A stretch of DNA of 10,106 nt from JBDHZU01 sp039812085. Lineage in GTDB: Bacteria > Actinomycetota > Actinomycetes > S36-B12 > UBA10799. The stretch spans positions 1 to 10,106 of the forward strand of contig JBDHZU010000069.1 in NCBI GenBank assembly GCA_039812085.1, read 5' to 3'. The stretch's first letter is position 1; each line of letters opens with the position of its first letter. The translations under genes and the position numbers were made by a program. Shown here piece after piece: positions 1 to 6,599 of the stretch. The notes beneath the pieces are model-generated. The model ran no database searches, was not told the DNA's origin, and was given only the letters and a program-made list of their open reading frames with translations.

Positions 1-906
1 TGGGATATGGCCGAGGAGTTCGCTGAGGCGGTTATGGATGACTTCATCAGCGAATACTCAGTGGGACGTACCCCCAATCCATGCCTTCGGTGCAATGAGC
101 GAATCAAGTTCGCGGCTGTCCTGCAGCGGGCGATGGACCTTGGGTACGACGGTGTGGTCACTGGGCACTACGCACAGGTTGATCGTCACGATGGGCGGGC
201 AACCCTGCGCCGAGCCGTCGATTCCGCCAAAGACCAGTCTTACGTGCTGGCAGTGATGGAACCCGAGCAACTTGACCACGCGTACTTCCCGCTGGGTGAC
301 ACGGTGAAGCCAGACGTTCGGCGCGAAGCGAAGGAGCGTGGCCTGTTTGTGGCGAATAAGCCGGACAGTCACGACATCTGCTTTATCCCGGACGGAGACA
401 CCGCCGGATTCCTACGCAAGAAATTGGGATCGCAACCGGGTCCGATTGTGGATGCCCGCAGCGGAGAACAAGTGGGCGAACACGATGGTGCCTGGGCTTT
501 CACAGTTGGGCAACGTCGAGGAGTGGGGCTCGGTCGCCCCGCTGCCGATGGCCAACCCCGATACGTCGTTGAAGTCGATCCGGAATCGTCGACCGTCATG
601 GTCGGTCCGCCCACGCTGTTGGATGTGGATGTCATCACCGGTGGTGCACCGGTCTGGTTGGGTCCCGCACCACAAGTCGGTGACGAGTGCGCGGTGCAGA
701 TTCGCGCACATGGCCAGCCGGTCGCAGCAGTGATTACCCAGTGTGATTCACATCAGGTGAGAGTTCATACCGATGAGCCGATTCGCGCGGTCGCCGCTGG
801 TCAAACAATGGTGCTGTATGACGGTGATCGCGTGCTGGGGAGTACGACGATCAACTCGTCGGCTCGGCTTGCCCGCGACGAACAGGTGTCGGTCGCCGAC
901 GTGTGA
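1..906 (+). CDS. mnmA: tRNA-specific 2-thiouridylase MnmA, 5'-truncated by window edge
   Basis: MnmA uses ATP and relayed sulfur to make 2-thiouridine at U34 of tRNA Lys, Glu and Gln in the cytoplasm. The frame is open from base 1, so the gene enters from the left. By comparison with the E. coli enzyme (368 residues) some 70 N-terminal residues are missing, including the SGGVDS PP-loop. The ATG at base 7 is internal. Counting from it, TPNPCLRCNERIKF spans 22-35. Cys29 matches the catalytic Cys102 of E. coli, and Cys26 sits where E. coli has Asp99. TGHYA is at 52-56, KDQSY at 75-79, and the second catalytic Cys (E. coli Cys199) is Cys125 in DICFI. The C-terminal beta domain carries FTVGQRRGVGLG and ends near LYDGDRVLGS. 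The last 18 codons lie antisense to the end of the neighbouring TRIC-like gene. Identification is firm. Confidence 0.96.
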   Translation, partial: WDMAEEFAEAVMDDFISEYSVGRTPNPCLRCNERIKFAAVLQRAMDLGYDGVVTGHYAQVDRHDGRATLRRAVDSAKDQSYVLAVMEPEQLDHAYFPLGDTVKPDVRREAKERGLFVANKPDSHDICFIPDGDTAGFLRKKLGSQPGPIVDARSGEQVGEHDGAWAFTVGQRRGVGLGRPAADGQPRYVVEVDPESSTVMVGPPTLLDVDVITGGAPVWLGPAPQVGDECAVQIRAHGQPVAAVITQCDSHQVRVHTDEPIRAVAAGQTMVLYDGDRVLGSTTINSSARLARDEQVSVADV

Positions 907-1522
907 GGTCGTACGGAGTGGGGCTGAGGATTCCCAGCTTGAGGCTGAGAACTCGCAACCCTGTCGCCACGCACATGACCAGGATCTGAGTGGCAAGCAG
1001 CGGCATTCCCAGACTGCTTGTCACCACAAAAGTGGTAGCCGAGGCCGCTGCCGCGATGGTGTAGAAGTAGCCCGGCTGCATCACGCTGGTGATTTGGTGA
1101 CACAGGATGTCTCGCAGGATTCCGCCACCCACAGCTGCGGTTGTCCCGATGAAGATGACCGATAGCCAGTGCAGGCCGACCTGTTGGGCTTTCATGCAGG
1201 ACAACAGCACCCACACGCCGAGGAGCAGCGTGTCCAATGCTTCCGAGACCGGTCGTGCTTTGGCCGCTGCCCGGGCGAAGAAAAGTCCGAAGACGGCACC
1301 GGTGAGAGCGAAGAGCTGAAATGTCGGTGAGCGCAGCAGGACGATTGGCGTCTCTAACAAGATGTCCCGGATCAGGCCACCGCCCACGGCCGTCGAGAAT
1401 GCCACCACCAGCACTCCGACGAAGTCGAAACCCATCCGTTGTGCCACGACAGCACCGGACATTCCGCCAAAGATGATGGCGGCCATCTCCAACACGCTGG
1501 GTAGATACACCTGACTGTTCAT
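851..1522 (-). CDS. TRIC/UPF0126-family cation channel protein, paralogue 1 (223 aa)
   Basis: Integral membrane protein of the UPF0126 family, whose bacterial and archaeal members include the structurally characterised prokaryotic TRIC channels: trimeric, K+-permeable, seven membrane helices built from two inverted three-helix repeats plus one. Both repeats carry the family glycine-Arg-Asp motif intact: VGGGLIRD at residues 46-53 and VGGGILRD at 131-138. Length is near the family norm of 200-215. The C-terminal tail (TRRRPTPVRRGQ) is basic and probably cytosolic. The ATG start overlaps the stop of the upstream paralogue (ATGA, bases 1522-1519). No Shine-Dalgarno lies in front of it, so translational coupling is likely. 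Its stop codon lies inside mnmA, giving a 56-bp tail-to-tail overlap. Old annotations of this family as glycine transporter are not supported by anything visible here. The physiological ion is unknown. Confidence 0.9.
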   Translation of the reverse strand: MNSQVYLPSVLEMAAIIFGGMSGAVVAQRMGFDFVGVLVVAFSTAVGGGLIRDILLETPIVLLRSPTFQLFALTGAVFGLFFARAAAKARPVSEALDTLLLGVWVLLSCMKAQQVGLHWLSVIFIGTTAAVGGGILRDILCHQITSVMQPGYFYTIAAAASATTFVVTSSLGMPLLATQILVMCVATGLRVLSLKLGILSPTPYDLTRRRPTPVRRGQAEPTS

Positions 1523-2295
1523 GTCGGCGGTTTCTCGTCGGTAGGAGGTAACTTCCAGCCGGTCGAACTAATGGTGGAGGTGAACCATTCCTCATCTTCG
1601 AGTTGGGCGATGTGTTTACGTCGAGCCCAGTACTCCCAGACTCGATCTGACATGTCCACGGCCCGTCCAGTGCTCCATCCGAACCAGTACGTCCCGATTC
1701 GCAGAAATAAAGCGACCAGCATCGCGATCACTTGTGACGTGGCGAAGTTGGCGTCGGTGAGTTGATAGACGCCGACGAAGACGCTGGATGCGGCAACGGC
1801 GGTAACGGTGACGAATTGCCCCGGACGGACGATGACCGGAGCAGTACCGGAGAGCACATCGCGGATCACTATCCCGCCTACCGCAGTGACTGTGCCGATA
1901 AAGATGGCCGTGGGCCACGGTAAATGCAGGCGCAGAGAAGCGATGGCTCCTGCGGCGGCGAAGAACCCCACAGACAACCCGTCCAACAGCACCAGAGCGG
2001 CGTCGAACTGTGAAATCAAGCCAGCGAAAAAGAAACCAAAGATGGCGGCGATCAGGGCGATTACCAAGTACCAGGGATTGGTGAACACCACTGGGGTTCC
2101 GCGTTCCAACAGGATGTCGCGCAGGAGTAGTCCACCGAGTCCAGTCGCGAAAGTGAGCCCGAATACGCCGACGGCATCGAATCCTCGACGAGCCGCGTAG
2201 GTGGCACCGGCCAGCCCACCAACGGCGACTGCAGCGTATGGAGTCCAATCAGGCAGGCTCGTAATGAGCACACCGGAGGAAATCATTGGATCCAT
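1519..2295 (-). CDS. TRIC/UPF0126-family cation channel protein, paralogue 2 (258 aa)
   Basis: Second member of the UPF0126/TRIC family, directly upstream of the first and sharing four bases with it. The same two-repeat layout is visible, but the glycine motifs are eroded: GLGGLLLRD at 52-60 and AVGGIVIRD at 138-146, each with GG where paralogue 1 has GGG. The Arg-Asp pairs are kept. After the last membrane helix there is a hydrophilic tail of about 50 residues (GRAVDMSDRVWEYWARRKH onward, ending TDEKPPT) that paralogue 1 lacks. The ATG at 2295 has no Shine-Dalgarno, but a TAGGGT hexamer lies six bases upstream, so the mRNA may be leaderless. An ATG at 2286 (residue 4) is a possible alternative. 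The upstream membrane-protein gene ends 25 bp away, so read-through from it is also possible. A hetero-oligomer or division of labour with paralogue 1 is inference only. Confidence 0.87.
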   Translation of the reverse strand: MDPMISSGVLITSLPDWTPYAAVAVGGLAGATYAARRGFDAVGVFGLTFATGLGGLLLRDILLERGTPVVFTNPWYLVIALIAAIFGFFFAGLISQFDAALVLLDGLSVGFFAAAGAIASLRLHLPWPTAIFIGTVTAVGGIVIRDVLSGTAPVIVRPGQFVTVTAVAASSVFVGVYQLTDANFATSQVIAMLVALFLRIGTYWFGWSTGRAVDMSDRVWEYWARRKHIAQLEDEEWFTSTISSTGWKLPPTDEKPPT

Positions 2296-2301
2296 GCGGC
2301 G

Positions 2302-2307
2302 ACCCTA
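2302..2307 (-). promoter_or_regulatory. candidate -10 hexamer of a leaderless promoter for TRIC paralogue 2
   Basis: On the minus strand TAGGGT matches the actinobacterial -10 consensus TANNNT and is followed by six bases and then the ATG at 2295. This is the spacing expected if transcription begins at the A of the start codon. No convincing -35 is visible. The hexamer lies inside an imperfect palindrome, GACC-CTAGA-GGTC (2301-2313), that could be an operator. Confidence 0.4.
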
Positions 2308-2320
2308 GAGGTCTTGAGGA

Positions 2321-3151
2321 CTAGGTGGTGGGATTAACCGACTCGGGCTGCTCGTCCTTCTTCTGCGAGCGGTTGACCGCGCCAAGACCGATGCCGCCAG
2401 CCACGATGAGCACCACCCCGACCACAGTGGTGACCGAGTCGGTGACGAGTCCGGCGATCCCGGTGATGAGGATGAATACGGGAATCCAATCCACCAGCGG
2501 AGACAAGGACGGTGCTGGCTGATTCATGAACTTGGCCTTTGCCGAGTCGGGGTAGAACTCGGTGAATGCGATCGCGAAAATCATCGGGGCAGTTTGCAGA
2601 ATCCAGCCGGTCCAGAAGTTGTTGGAGTTCTTCAACACCAGGTCACCGAAGATTCCGACCGCAGCCGAGATGGCGAATGCACCGGCCCATACCCAGGTGA
2701 TGGCGTAGTTGATGTGAATGAACAGCGGAGACTTCCACACTGAGGGGTCGGTGGTTTCTTTGGCGTACTCCATGGTGAATGGGCGCTTGATCACGATAGT
2801 GAACAGGGCGAATAGCACCAAGGCGATGTTGACGATCTCGCCTGCCCATAGCTCCAGCCAGGTGATCACACCGGCTGATGCGACCAGGCCGACGATGGCG
2901 AACCCGACGAAAAACAACACGTCGAACAGTTCCATCATCTTGAATTTGGAGCCCTTGCGGTGGGTGATGGCCAACGTGAACACCGACAGCGCCAGGGCAA
3001 TACAGACGGATGCTTCAAACGTCCCTGGCCCAGAGAACAGAGACATGACAATCCACGGCAAGATGCCGGAGAACGGCGAGTCCGCGTAGGCATGCAAGAC
3101 CTTCGAGAACGAGAAGCTGGGTGTTCCTTGCGGTTCTGTCGTGTCTGACAC
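2321..3151 (-). CDS. multi-pass membrane protein of unknown function (276 aa)
   Basis: I do not recognise a characterised family. The protein has about seven or eight hydrophobic segments (roughly residues 28-40, 44-63, 74-94, 99-121, 147-170, 179-199, 218-237, 239-258), a short polar N-terminus and a charged C-terminus (SQKKDEQPE). A loop after the fourth segment has the motif KRPFTMEYAKE (122-132). A similar PFT.xYA motif occurs, as I recall, in other uncharacterised actinobacterial membrane proteins, some loosely compared with septation protein A. I would not transfer that function. A longer frame exists from a TTG at 3163, but GTG at 3151 (start MSDTTEPQ) is preferred because a GGAGG lies five bases before it. 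It is divergent from the MetE-like gene across 95 bp, where TACGCT (3195-3190, minus strand) is a weak -10 candidate. It lies 25 bp upstream of the TRIC genes on the same strand, so all three may be co-transcribed. Confidence 0.75.
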   Translation of the reverse strand: MSDTTEPQGTPSFSFSKVLHAYADSPFSGILPWIVMSLFSGPGTFEASVCIALALSVFTLAITHRKGSKFKMMELFDVLFFVGFAIVGLVASAGVITWLELWAGEIVNIALVLFALFTIVIKRPFTMEYAKETTDPSVWKSPLFIHINYAITWVWAGAFAISAAVGIFGDLVLKNSNNFWTGWILQTAPMIFAIAFTEFYPDSAKAKFMNQPAPSLSPLVDWIPVFILITGIAGLVTDSVTTVVGVVLIVAGGIGLGAVNRSQKKDEQPESVNPTT

Positions 3152-3156
3152 GACGG

Positions 3157-3161
3157 CCTCC
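3157..3161 (-). promoter_or_regulatory. Shine-Dalgarno that decides the GTG start at 3151
   Basis: GGAGG on the minus strand with a five-base gap to GTG at 3151. The in-frame TTG at 3163 would place this motif inside the coding sequence and has no comparable site of its own. Confidence 0.7.
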
Positions 3162-3233
3162 AAGCACGCAGGCGGAAATAGTTGTTACGAGCGTAGGGCG
3201 CATAAACCCTCGGTCGCACCTTGCACAGATCGG

Positions 3234-3239
3234 TAGCCT
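3234..3239 (+). promoter_or_regulatory. candidate -10 hexamer of a leaderless promoter for the MetE-like gene and ligA
   Basis: TAGCCT (TANNNT) is followed by GACTGCC (seven bases) and the ATG at 3247. No Shine-Dalgarno precedes that ATG, which fits a transcript starting at or next to the start codon. No clear -35 is visible. The same geometry occurs in front of gatC and of TRIC paralogue 2. Confidence 0.5.
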
Positions 3240-3246
3240 GACTGCC

Positions 3247-4305
3247 ATGTCTGTCGAACCTGCTGCTGTGACAGCGGTCGGCTCGTTTGCCTCCCATGAT
3301 GTCGATGAGGTTGTGCGCATCGTCGCTGGTGAGTTTGCGACCTTCCCGGTTATTCCTGAGTTGCCCGCTCGTGGGCCAGGGGCAGACATGATCGGCCGAT
3401 GCTTGGCGATGTTGGCCGATGTTTCCGGCGAGTTCAACGCCATCACCACTGTCACGGGTTGGCAACTGTCGGGATCGCTGACGTCCAATCGGGGCAGTGT
3501 TATCCGGCGGGCAGCGTCTTGGCTGAATGAAGACCTCGATCGAGTCGAGGAACAGCTTCGCGGTTATCGCGGACCGCTCAAGGTGGGAATCGCCGGACCG
3601 TGGACGTTGGCTGCCGCGGTAGAAGACCCGATGGGTCACCGGCTACTGGCCGATGCCGGACTCATCCGTGACCTTGGACAAGCGATGGGTGAAGCAATTG
3701 GTCGCCTGGTTGCCAACCTTGCTCGACGAATCCCTGATGCGGAATTGGTGGTGCAGTTAGACGAGCCGGGTGTGGATGCGGTTCGTCGAGGTGAGATTCC
3801 CACTGCGAGTGGTCGTGGGCGGATTGCCCCCATCGCTGACGGCCCATTGGTCGAACAGTTACAGACGTGCCTAGGCGCTGCCGCAGAAGCGGGGGCGCAG
3901 TCGGCTATCCATTGCTGTTCCTCGCAGGTGCCGGTGGATCTGCTTCGTCGGGCGGGAGCCGATTGGATCAGCCTGGATCTGACCCGGCTTGATGGGTTGT
4001 CCGATGGTCAACGGGCGGTAATAGACGAAGAACTCGGGCAGTTCATCGAAGCGGCCGCACCCGGCGCAGGCGGGTTGATTGCTGGTCTGCACCCATCGCG
4101 ATCAGTTACCGCAACGGCTGCGCCACTGCTTGGATTGTCGAACCGAACCGGGATCGGGCCTGAGCAGTTGACGACGAGACTGGCAATTAGCCCCACCTGT
4201 GGCATTCCACAGGTCCCGTTATCGGAAGTGCCGGAACTCGCCCGGCGGCTGCACGCAGTTCGTCGTGGATTACTGGACCAAGAGTCCCCAGATTTTATCG
4301 GCTGA
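3247..4305 (+). CDS. MetE C-terminal-domain-like protein (352 aa), cobalamin-independent methionine synthase superfamily
   Basis: Stand-alone protein resembling the C-terminal (catalytic) barrel of MetE and the uroporphyrinogen decarboxylase fold. It matches by position the mycobacterial gene Rv3015c next to ligA, which as far as I know has no proven function. LDEPGVDAV (171-179) recalls the MetE DEP loop. The H-x-C pair His222/Cys224 (in AIHCCSS) and Cys318 (in SPTCGIPQ) fit three MetE zinc ligands, so a zinc-bound thiol could be handled. I could not place the fourth ligand (Glu665 in E. coli MetE). The N-terminal MetE half is absent, so true methionine synthase activity is not implied. The frame is open upstream to 3121, but ATG 3247 (start MSVEPAAVTAVGSF) is where family homology should begin and it has a -10-like TAGCCT seven bases before it. 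ligA starts 17 bp after its stop, so one operon is likely. Confidence 0.85.
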   Translation: MSVEPAAVTAVGSFASHDVDEVVRIVAGEFATFPVIPELPARGPGADMIGRCLAMLADVSGEFNAITTVTGWQLSGSLTSNRGSVIRRAASWLNEDLDRVEEQLRGYRGPLKVGIAGPWTLAAAVEDPMGHRLLADAGLIRDLGQAMGEAIGRLVANLARRIPDAELVVQLDEPGVDAVRRGEIPTASGRGRIAPIADGPLVEQLQTCLGAAAEAGAQSAIHCCSSQVPVDLLRRAGADWISLDLTRLDGLSDGQRAVIDEELGQFIEAAAPGAGGLIAGLHPSRSVTATAAPLLGLSNRTGIGPEQLTTRLAISPTCGIPQVPLSEVPELARRLHAVRRGLLDQESPDFIG

Positions 4306-4322
4306 TCGGGGAGACTAGGACA

Positions 4323-6554
4323 GTGACCGCCGACGACCTCACTACTGCTCGCGCCCGCTGGGTCGAGCTGGTCGACCTCATCGAACAAGCACGTGTTCGC
4401 TACTACCAGCACGACGCTCCGACCATTGCGGACGATGAGTACGACGCGCTCTTTGCTGAACTCGGTGCGTTGGAGACTGCCCATCCGCAACTGCAGACCA
4501 ATGATTCGCCGACCCAAACCGTGGGCGGGGCACGTTCGGAGATGTTCGAACCCGTCACCCACCTCGAACGCATGATGAGTTTGGACAACGCCTTCAGCGT
4601 GGACGAACTTCGTGCCTGGGCGGCTCGAGTTGAACGTGACCTGGGCGAGTATCCGCCGACCTTGTGCGAATTGAAGATCGACGGCTTGGCGATTGATGCG
4701 GTGTATCGAGACGGTGTGCTCACCACTCTGGCCACTCGTGGCGATGGTCGAGTGGGGGAGGACGTATCGGCGAATGTTCGCTACATCCCTGGCATCCCGC
4801 AACGACTGACCCAGCAGGGGGAACGCCCCATTCCGCCATTGCTCGAAGTTCGTGGTGAGGTCTATTACCCGGTGGCTGCTTTCGCCGAGATCAATGACGA
4901 AATGTTGCAGCTTGGGCGATCCCCGTTTGCGAACCCTCGCAACGCTGGTGCGGGGACGTTGCGTCAACGGGTGGACAAACGGCAGCGCGAATTAGCCCAC
5001 GCCAAGGACGAACTGAATCGATTAACTGCTCAGGGAACCGAACGTGCTGTCGAACGGACCGCCGCAAAGGTTCAACGTTTGCAGGCAGAGGTGGACCGGT
5101 CGGTGCGCAACCTCGGTCGACTACAACTGATCGTGCACGGAATTGGTGCCCGCGAAGGATTCGACGTGACGACTCAGTCGCAGGGTTACGAGGCGTTGCG
5201 GGATTGGGGGCTTCCCGTCAGCGAACACACCACGGTGTGTCGGGACCTCGATGAAGTGATCGCCTACATCGAACGTTTTGAGACCAATCGGCATGACGTT
5301 GTTCACGAGATCGACGGGGTCGTCGTCAAGGTCGATGAGTTCGCCGCCCAAGGGCGGCTGGGTTCTACCTCGCGGGCACCGCGCTGGGCGATTGCCTTCA
5401 AATATCCGCCAGAAGTCGTTCGAACCCGACTGCTCAATATCGAGGTCAACGTGGGACGAACCGGGCGGGTCACCCCGTTCGCCGTGATGGCTCCGGTGCA
5501 GGTATCGGGAACCACGGTGTCAATGGCGACCTTGCATAACGCGCAGGAAGTCAAACGCAAAGGCGTCTTGATCGGAGATCTGGTTTTCCTGCGCAAGGCA
5601 GGCGAAATCATTCCTGAAGTCCTCGGACCGGTCGTCGAAGAACGCACGGGCCACGAGCGCGAGTTCGTGATGCCGAGTGAGTGCCCGCGCTGCGGTACGC
5701 CATTAGCGCCAGCCAAGGCGGGCGATATCGATATTCGTTGCCCCAACACACGCTCATGTCCGGCGCAGTTGACCGAACGGATCTTCCACGTTGGTAGCCG
5801 GGGTGCGATGGATATTGAAGGGTTGGGTTGGCGTGCAGCCGACGCCTTGCGGCGCGATGAGTTGTTGCTCGATGAAGGTGACTTGTTCGCGCTCAACGCG
5901 GATCGTCTGTTGCACAGCGACTTCTTCACTCGTGCCAAAGCCGGAGCGGAGGGTAAGGAATTATCCGAACACGGCCACCAGTTGTTGACCGAGCTAGACC
6001 GGGCTAAGCAGCAGGATCTGTGGCGAGTGCTCGTGGCGTTGTCCATTCGTCACGTCGGCCCCACAGCCGCTCAAGCTTTGGCGAGGCAGTTCCGGTCGAT
6101 GGATGCGATTGCGGCTGCTGATCGCGACGCTCTGGCTGGGGTTGAAGGTGTGGGGTCGATCATCGCCGACGCGGTTGTCGAATGGTTTGCCGTCGATTGG
6201 CACCGCGACATCGTGAACAAGTGGCAGGCCGCCGGAGTTGTCATGGTGGACGACACCAGCGAACCAGATGGACCTCAGCCGCTGGCGGGGATGACGATGG
6301 TGATTACCGGAACACTGGATGGGCTTAGCCGGGACGAAGCCAAGGCTGCGCTTGTGGCAGCCGGGGCCAAAGTCACTGGATCGGTGTCCAAGAAGACGAC
6401 GGCATTGATCGCGGGAGATAGTCCCGGCTCCAAGCTGGACAAGGCGGAAAGTCTGGGAGTTCCGGTGCTGGACTCTGCTGGGCTTCGGGCATTACTGGCT
6501 GGCGACGTGTCACTCGTCCGAGTTGCAGATGACGATTCCTCGGCCAAACTTTGA
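4323..6554 (+). CDS. ligA: NAD-dependent DNA ligase LigA (743 aa)
   Basis: Seals nicks in replication and repair using NAD+. Domain order: Ia region with YYQHDAPTIADDEYD (near 28-42); adenylation domain with CELKIDGLAI, whose Lys118 is the AMP-accepting lysine (Lys115 in E. coli); EVRGEVYYP, the NPRNAGAGTLRQ stretch, HEIDGVVVKVDE and PRWAIAFKYPPE; OB fold; Cys4 zinc finger (Cys454, 457, 473, 479); helix-hairpin-helix region; and C-terminal BRCT domain (about 655-735). The GTG start has a GGGGAG nine bases upstream and AGGA two bases upstream. The N-terminus fits the family. Unusual: between TLRQ and the VHG strand there are 56 residues where E. coli has 15, an insertion of about 41 charged helical residues (about 219-260). 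Co-transcription with the MetE-like gene is likely. All catalytic motifs that I can check are present. Confidence 0.97.
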   Translation: MTADDLTTARARWVELVDLIEQARVRYYQHDAPTIADDEYDALFAELGALETAHPQLQTNDSPTQTVGGARSEMFEPVTHLERMMSLDNAFSVDELRAWAARVERDLGEYPPTLCELKIDGLAIDAVYRDGVLTTLATRGDGRVGEDVSANVRYIPGIPQRLTQQGERPIPPLLEVRGEVYYPVAAFAEINDEMLQLGRSPFANPRNAGAGTLRQRVDKRQRELAHAKDELNRLTAQGTERAVERTAAKVQRLQAEVDRSVRNLGRLQLIVHGIGAREGFDVTTQSQGYEALRDWGLPVSEHTTVCRDLDEVIAYIERFETNRHDVVHEIDGVVVKVDEFAAQGRLGSTSRAPRWAIAFKYPPEVVRTRLLNIEVNVGRTGRVTPFAVMAPVQVSGTTVSMATLHNAQEVKRKGVLIGDLVFLRKAGEIIPEVLGPVVEERTGHEREFVMPSECPRCGTPLAPAKAGDIDIRCPNTRSCPAQLTERIFHVGSRGAMDIEGLGWRAADALRRDELLLDEGDLFALNADRLLHSDFFTRAKAGAEGKELSEHGHQLLTELDRAKQQDLWRVLVALSIRHVGPTAAQALARQFRSMDAIAAADRDALAGVEGVGSIIADAVVEWFAVDWHRDIVNKWQAAGVVMVDDTSEPDGPQPLAGMTMVITGTLDGLSRDEAKAALVAAGAKVTGSVSKKTTALIAGDSPGSKLDKAESLGVPVLDSAGLRALLAGDVSLVRVADDDSSAKL

Positions 6555-6591
6555 CCTGGATCACAGTCAAATCCCAGGAATACATGTGACC
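6555..6591 (+). other. overlapping dyads between ligA and the protease gene
   Basis: The short gap contains two mutually exclusive inverted repeats. CCTGG (6555-6559) pairs with CCAGG (6574-6578). GGATCACA (6558-6565) pairs with TGTGACC (6585-6591) with one bulged base. Neither is followed by a T-run, so this is at best a weak terminator for ligA or a regulator-binding site for the protease gene. TTGACC at 6551-6556, over the ligA stop, resembles a -35, but no -10 stands at a normal distance. Confidence 0.25.
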
Positions 6592-6599
6592 ATCTGCAA

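Noticed and set aside
801..1595. 264-codon minus-strand frame overlapping TRIC paralogue 1
   Set aside because: It is a frame-shifted shadow: its Arg- and Gly-rich product lacks the membrane segments and GGGxxRD motifs present in the true frame over the same bases.
3152..3163. TTG 3163 as the start of the membrane protein
   Set aside because: The GGAGG at 3157-3161 would fall inside the coding region. GTG 3151 sits five bases after it.
3121..3246. Extended start of the MetE-like protein at ATG 3121
   Set aside because: The extra 42 residues (Arg- and Ser-rich) do not resemble the family N-terminus and would overlap the divergent membrane-protein gene. ATG 3247 has a -10-like hexamer at leaderless spacing.
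4008..4967. 319-codon minus-strand frame across the MetE-like/ligA junction
   Set aside because: It is antisense to two well-supported genes and has no recognisable domain or ribosome-binding site.
5303..6046. Long minus-strand open frame (247 codons) opposite ligA
   Set aside because: It lies wholly inside the well-supported ligA gene. Its product is rich in Ser, Arg and Pro with no recognisable motif, as expected from the antisense frame of a GC-rich gene.
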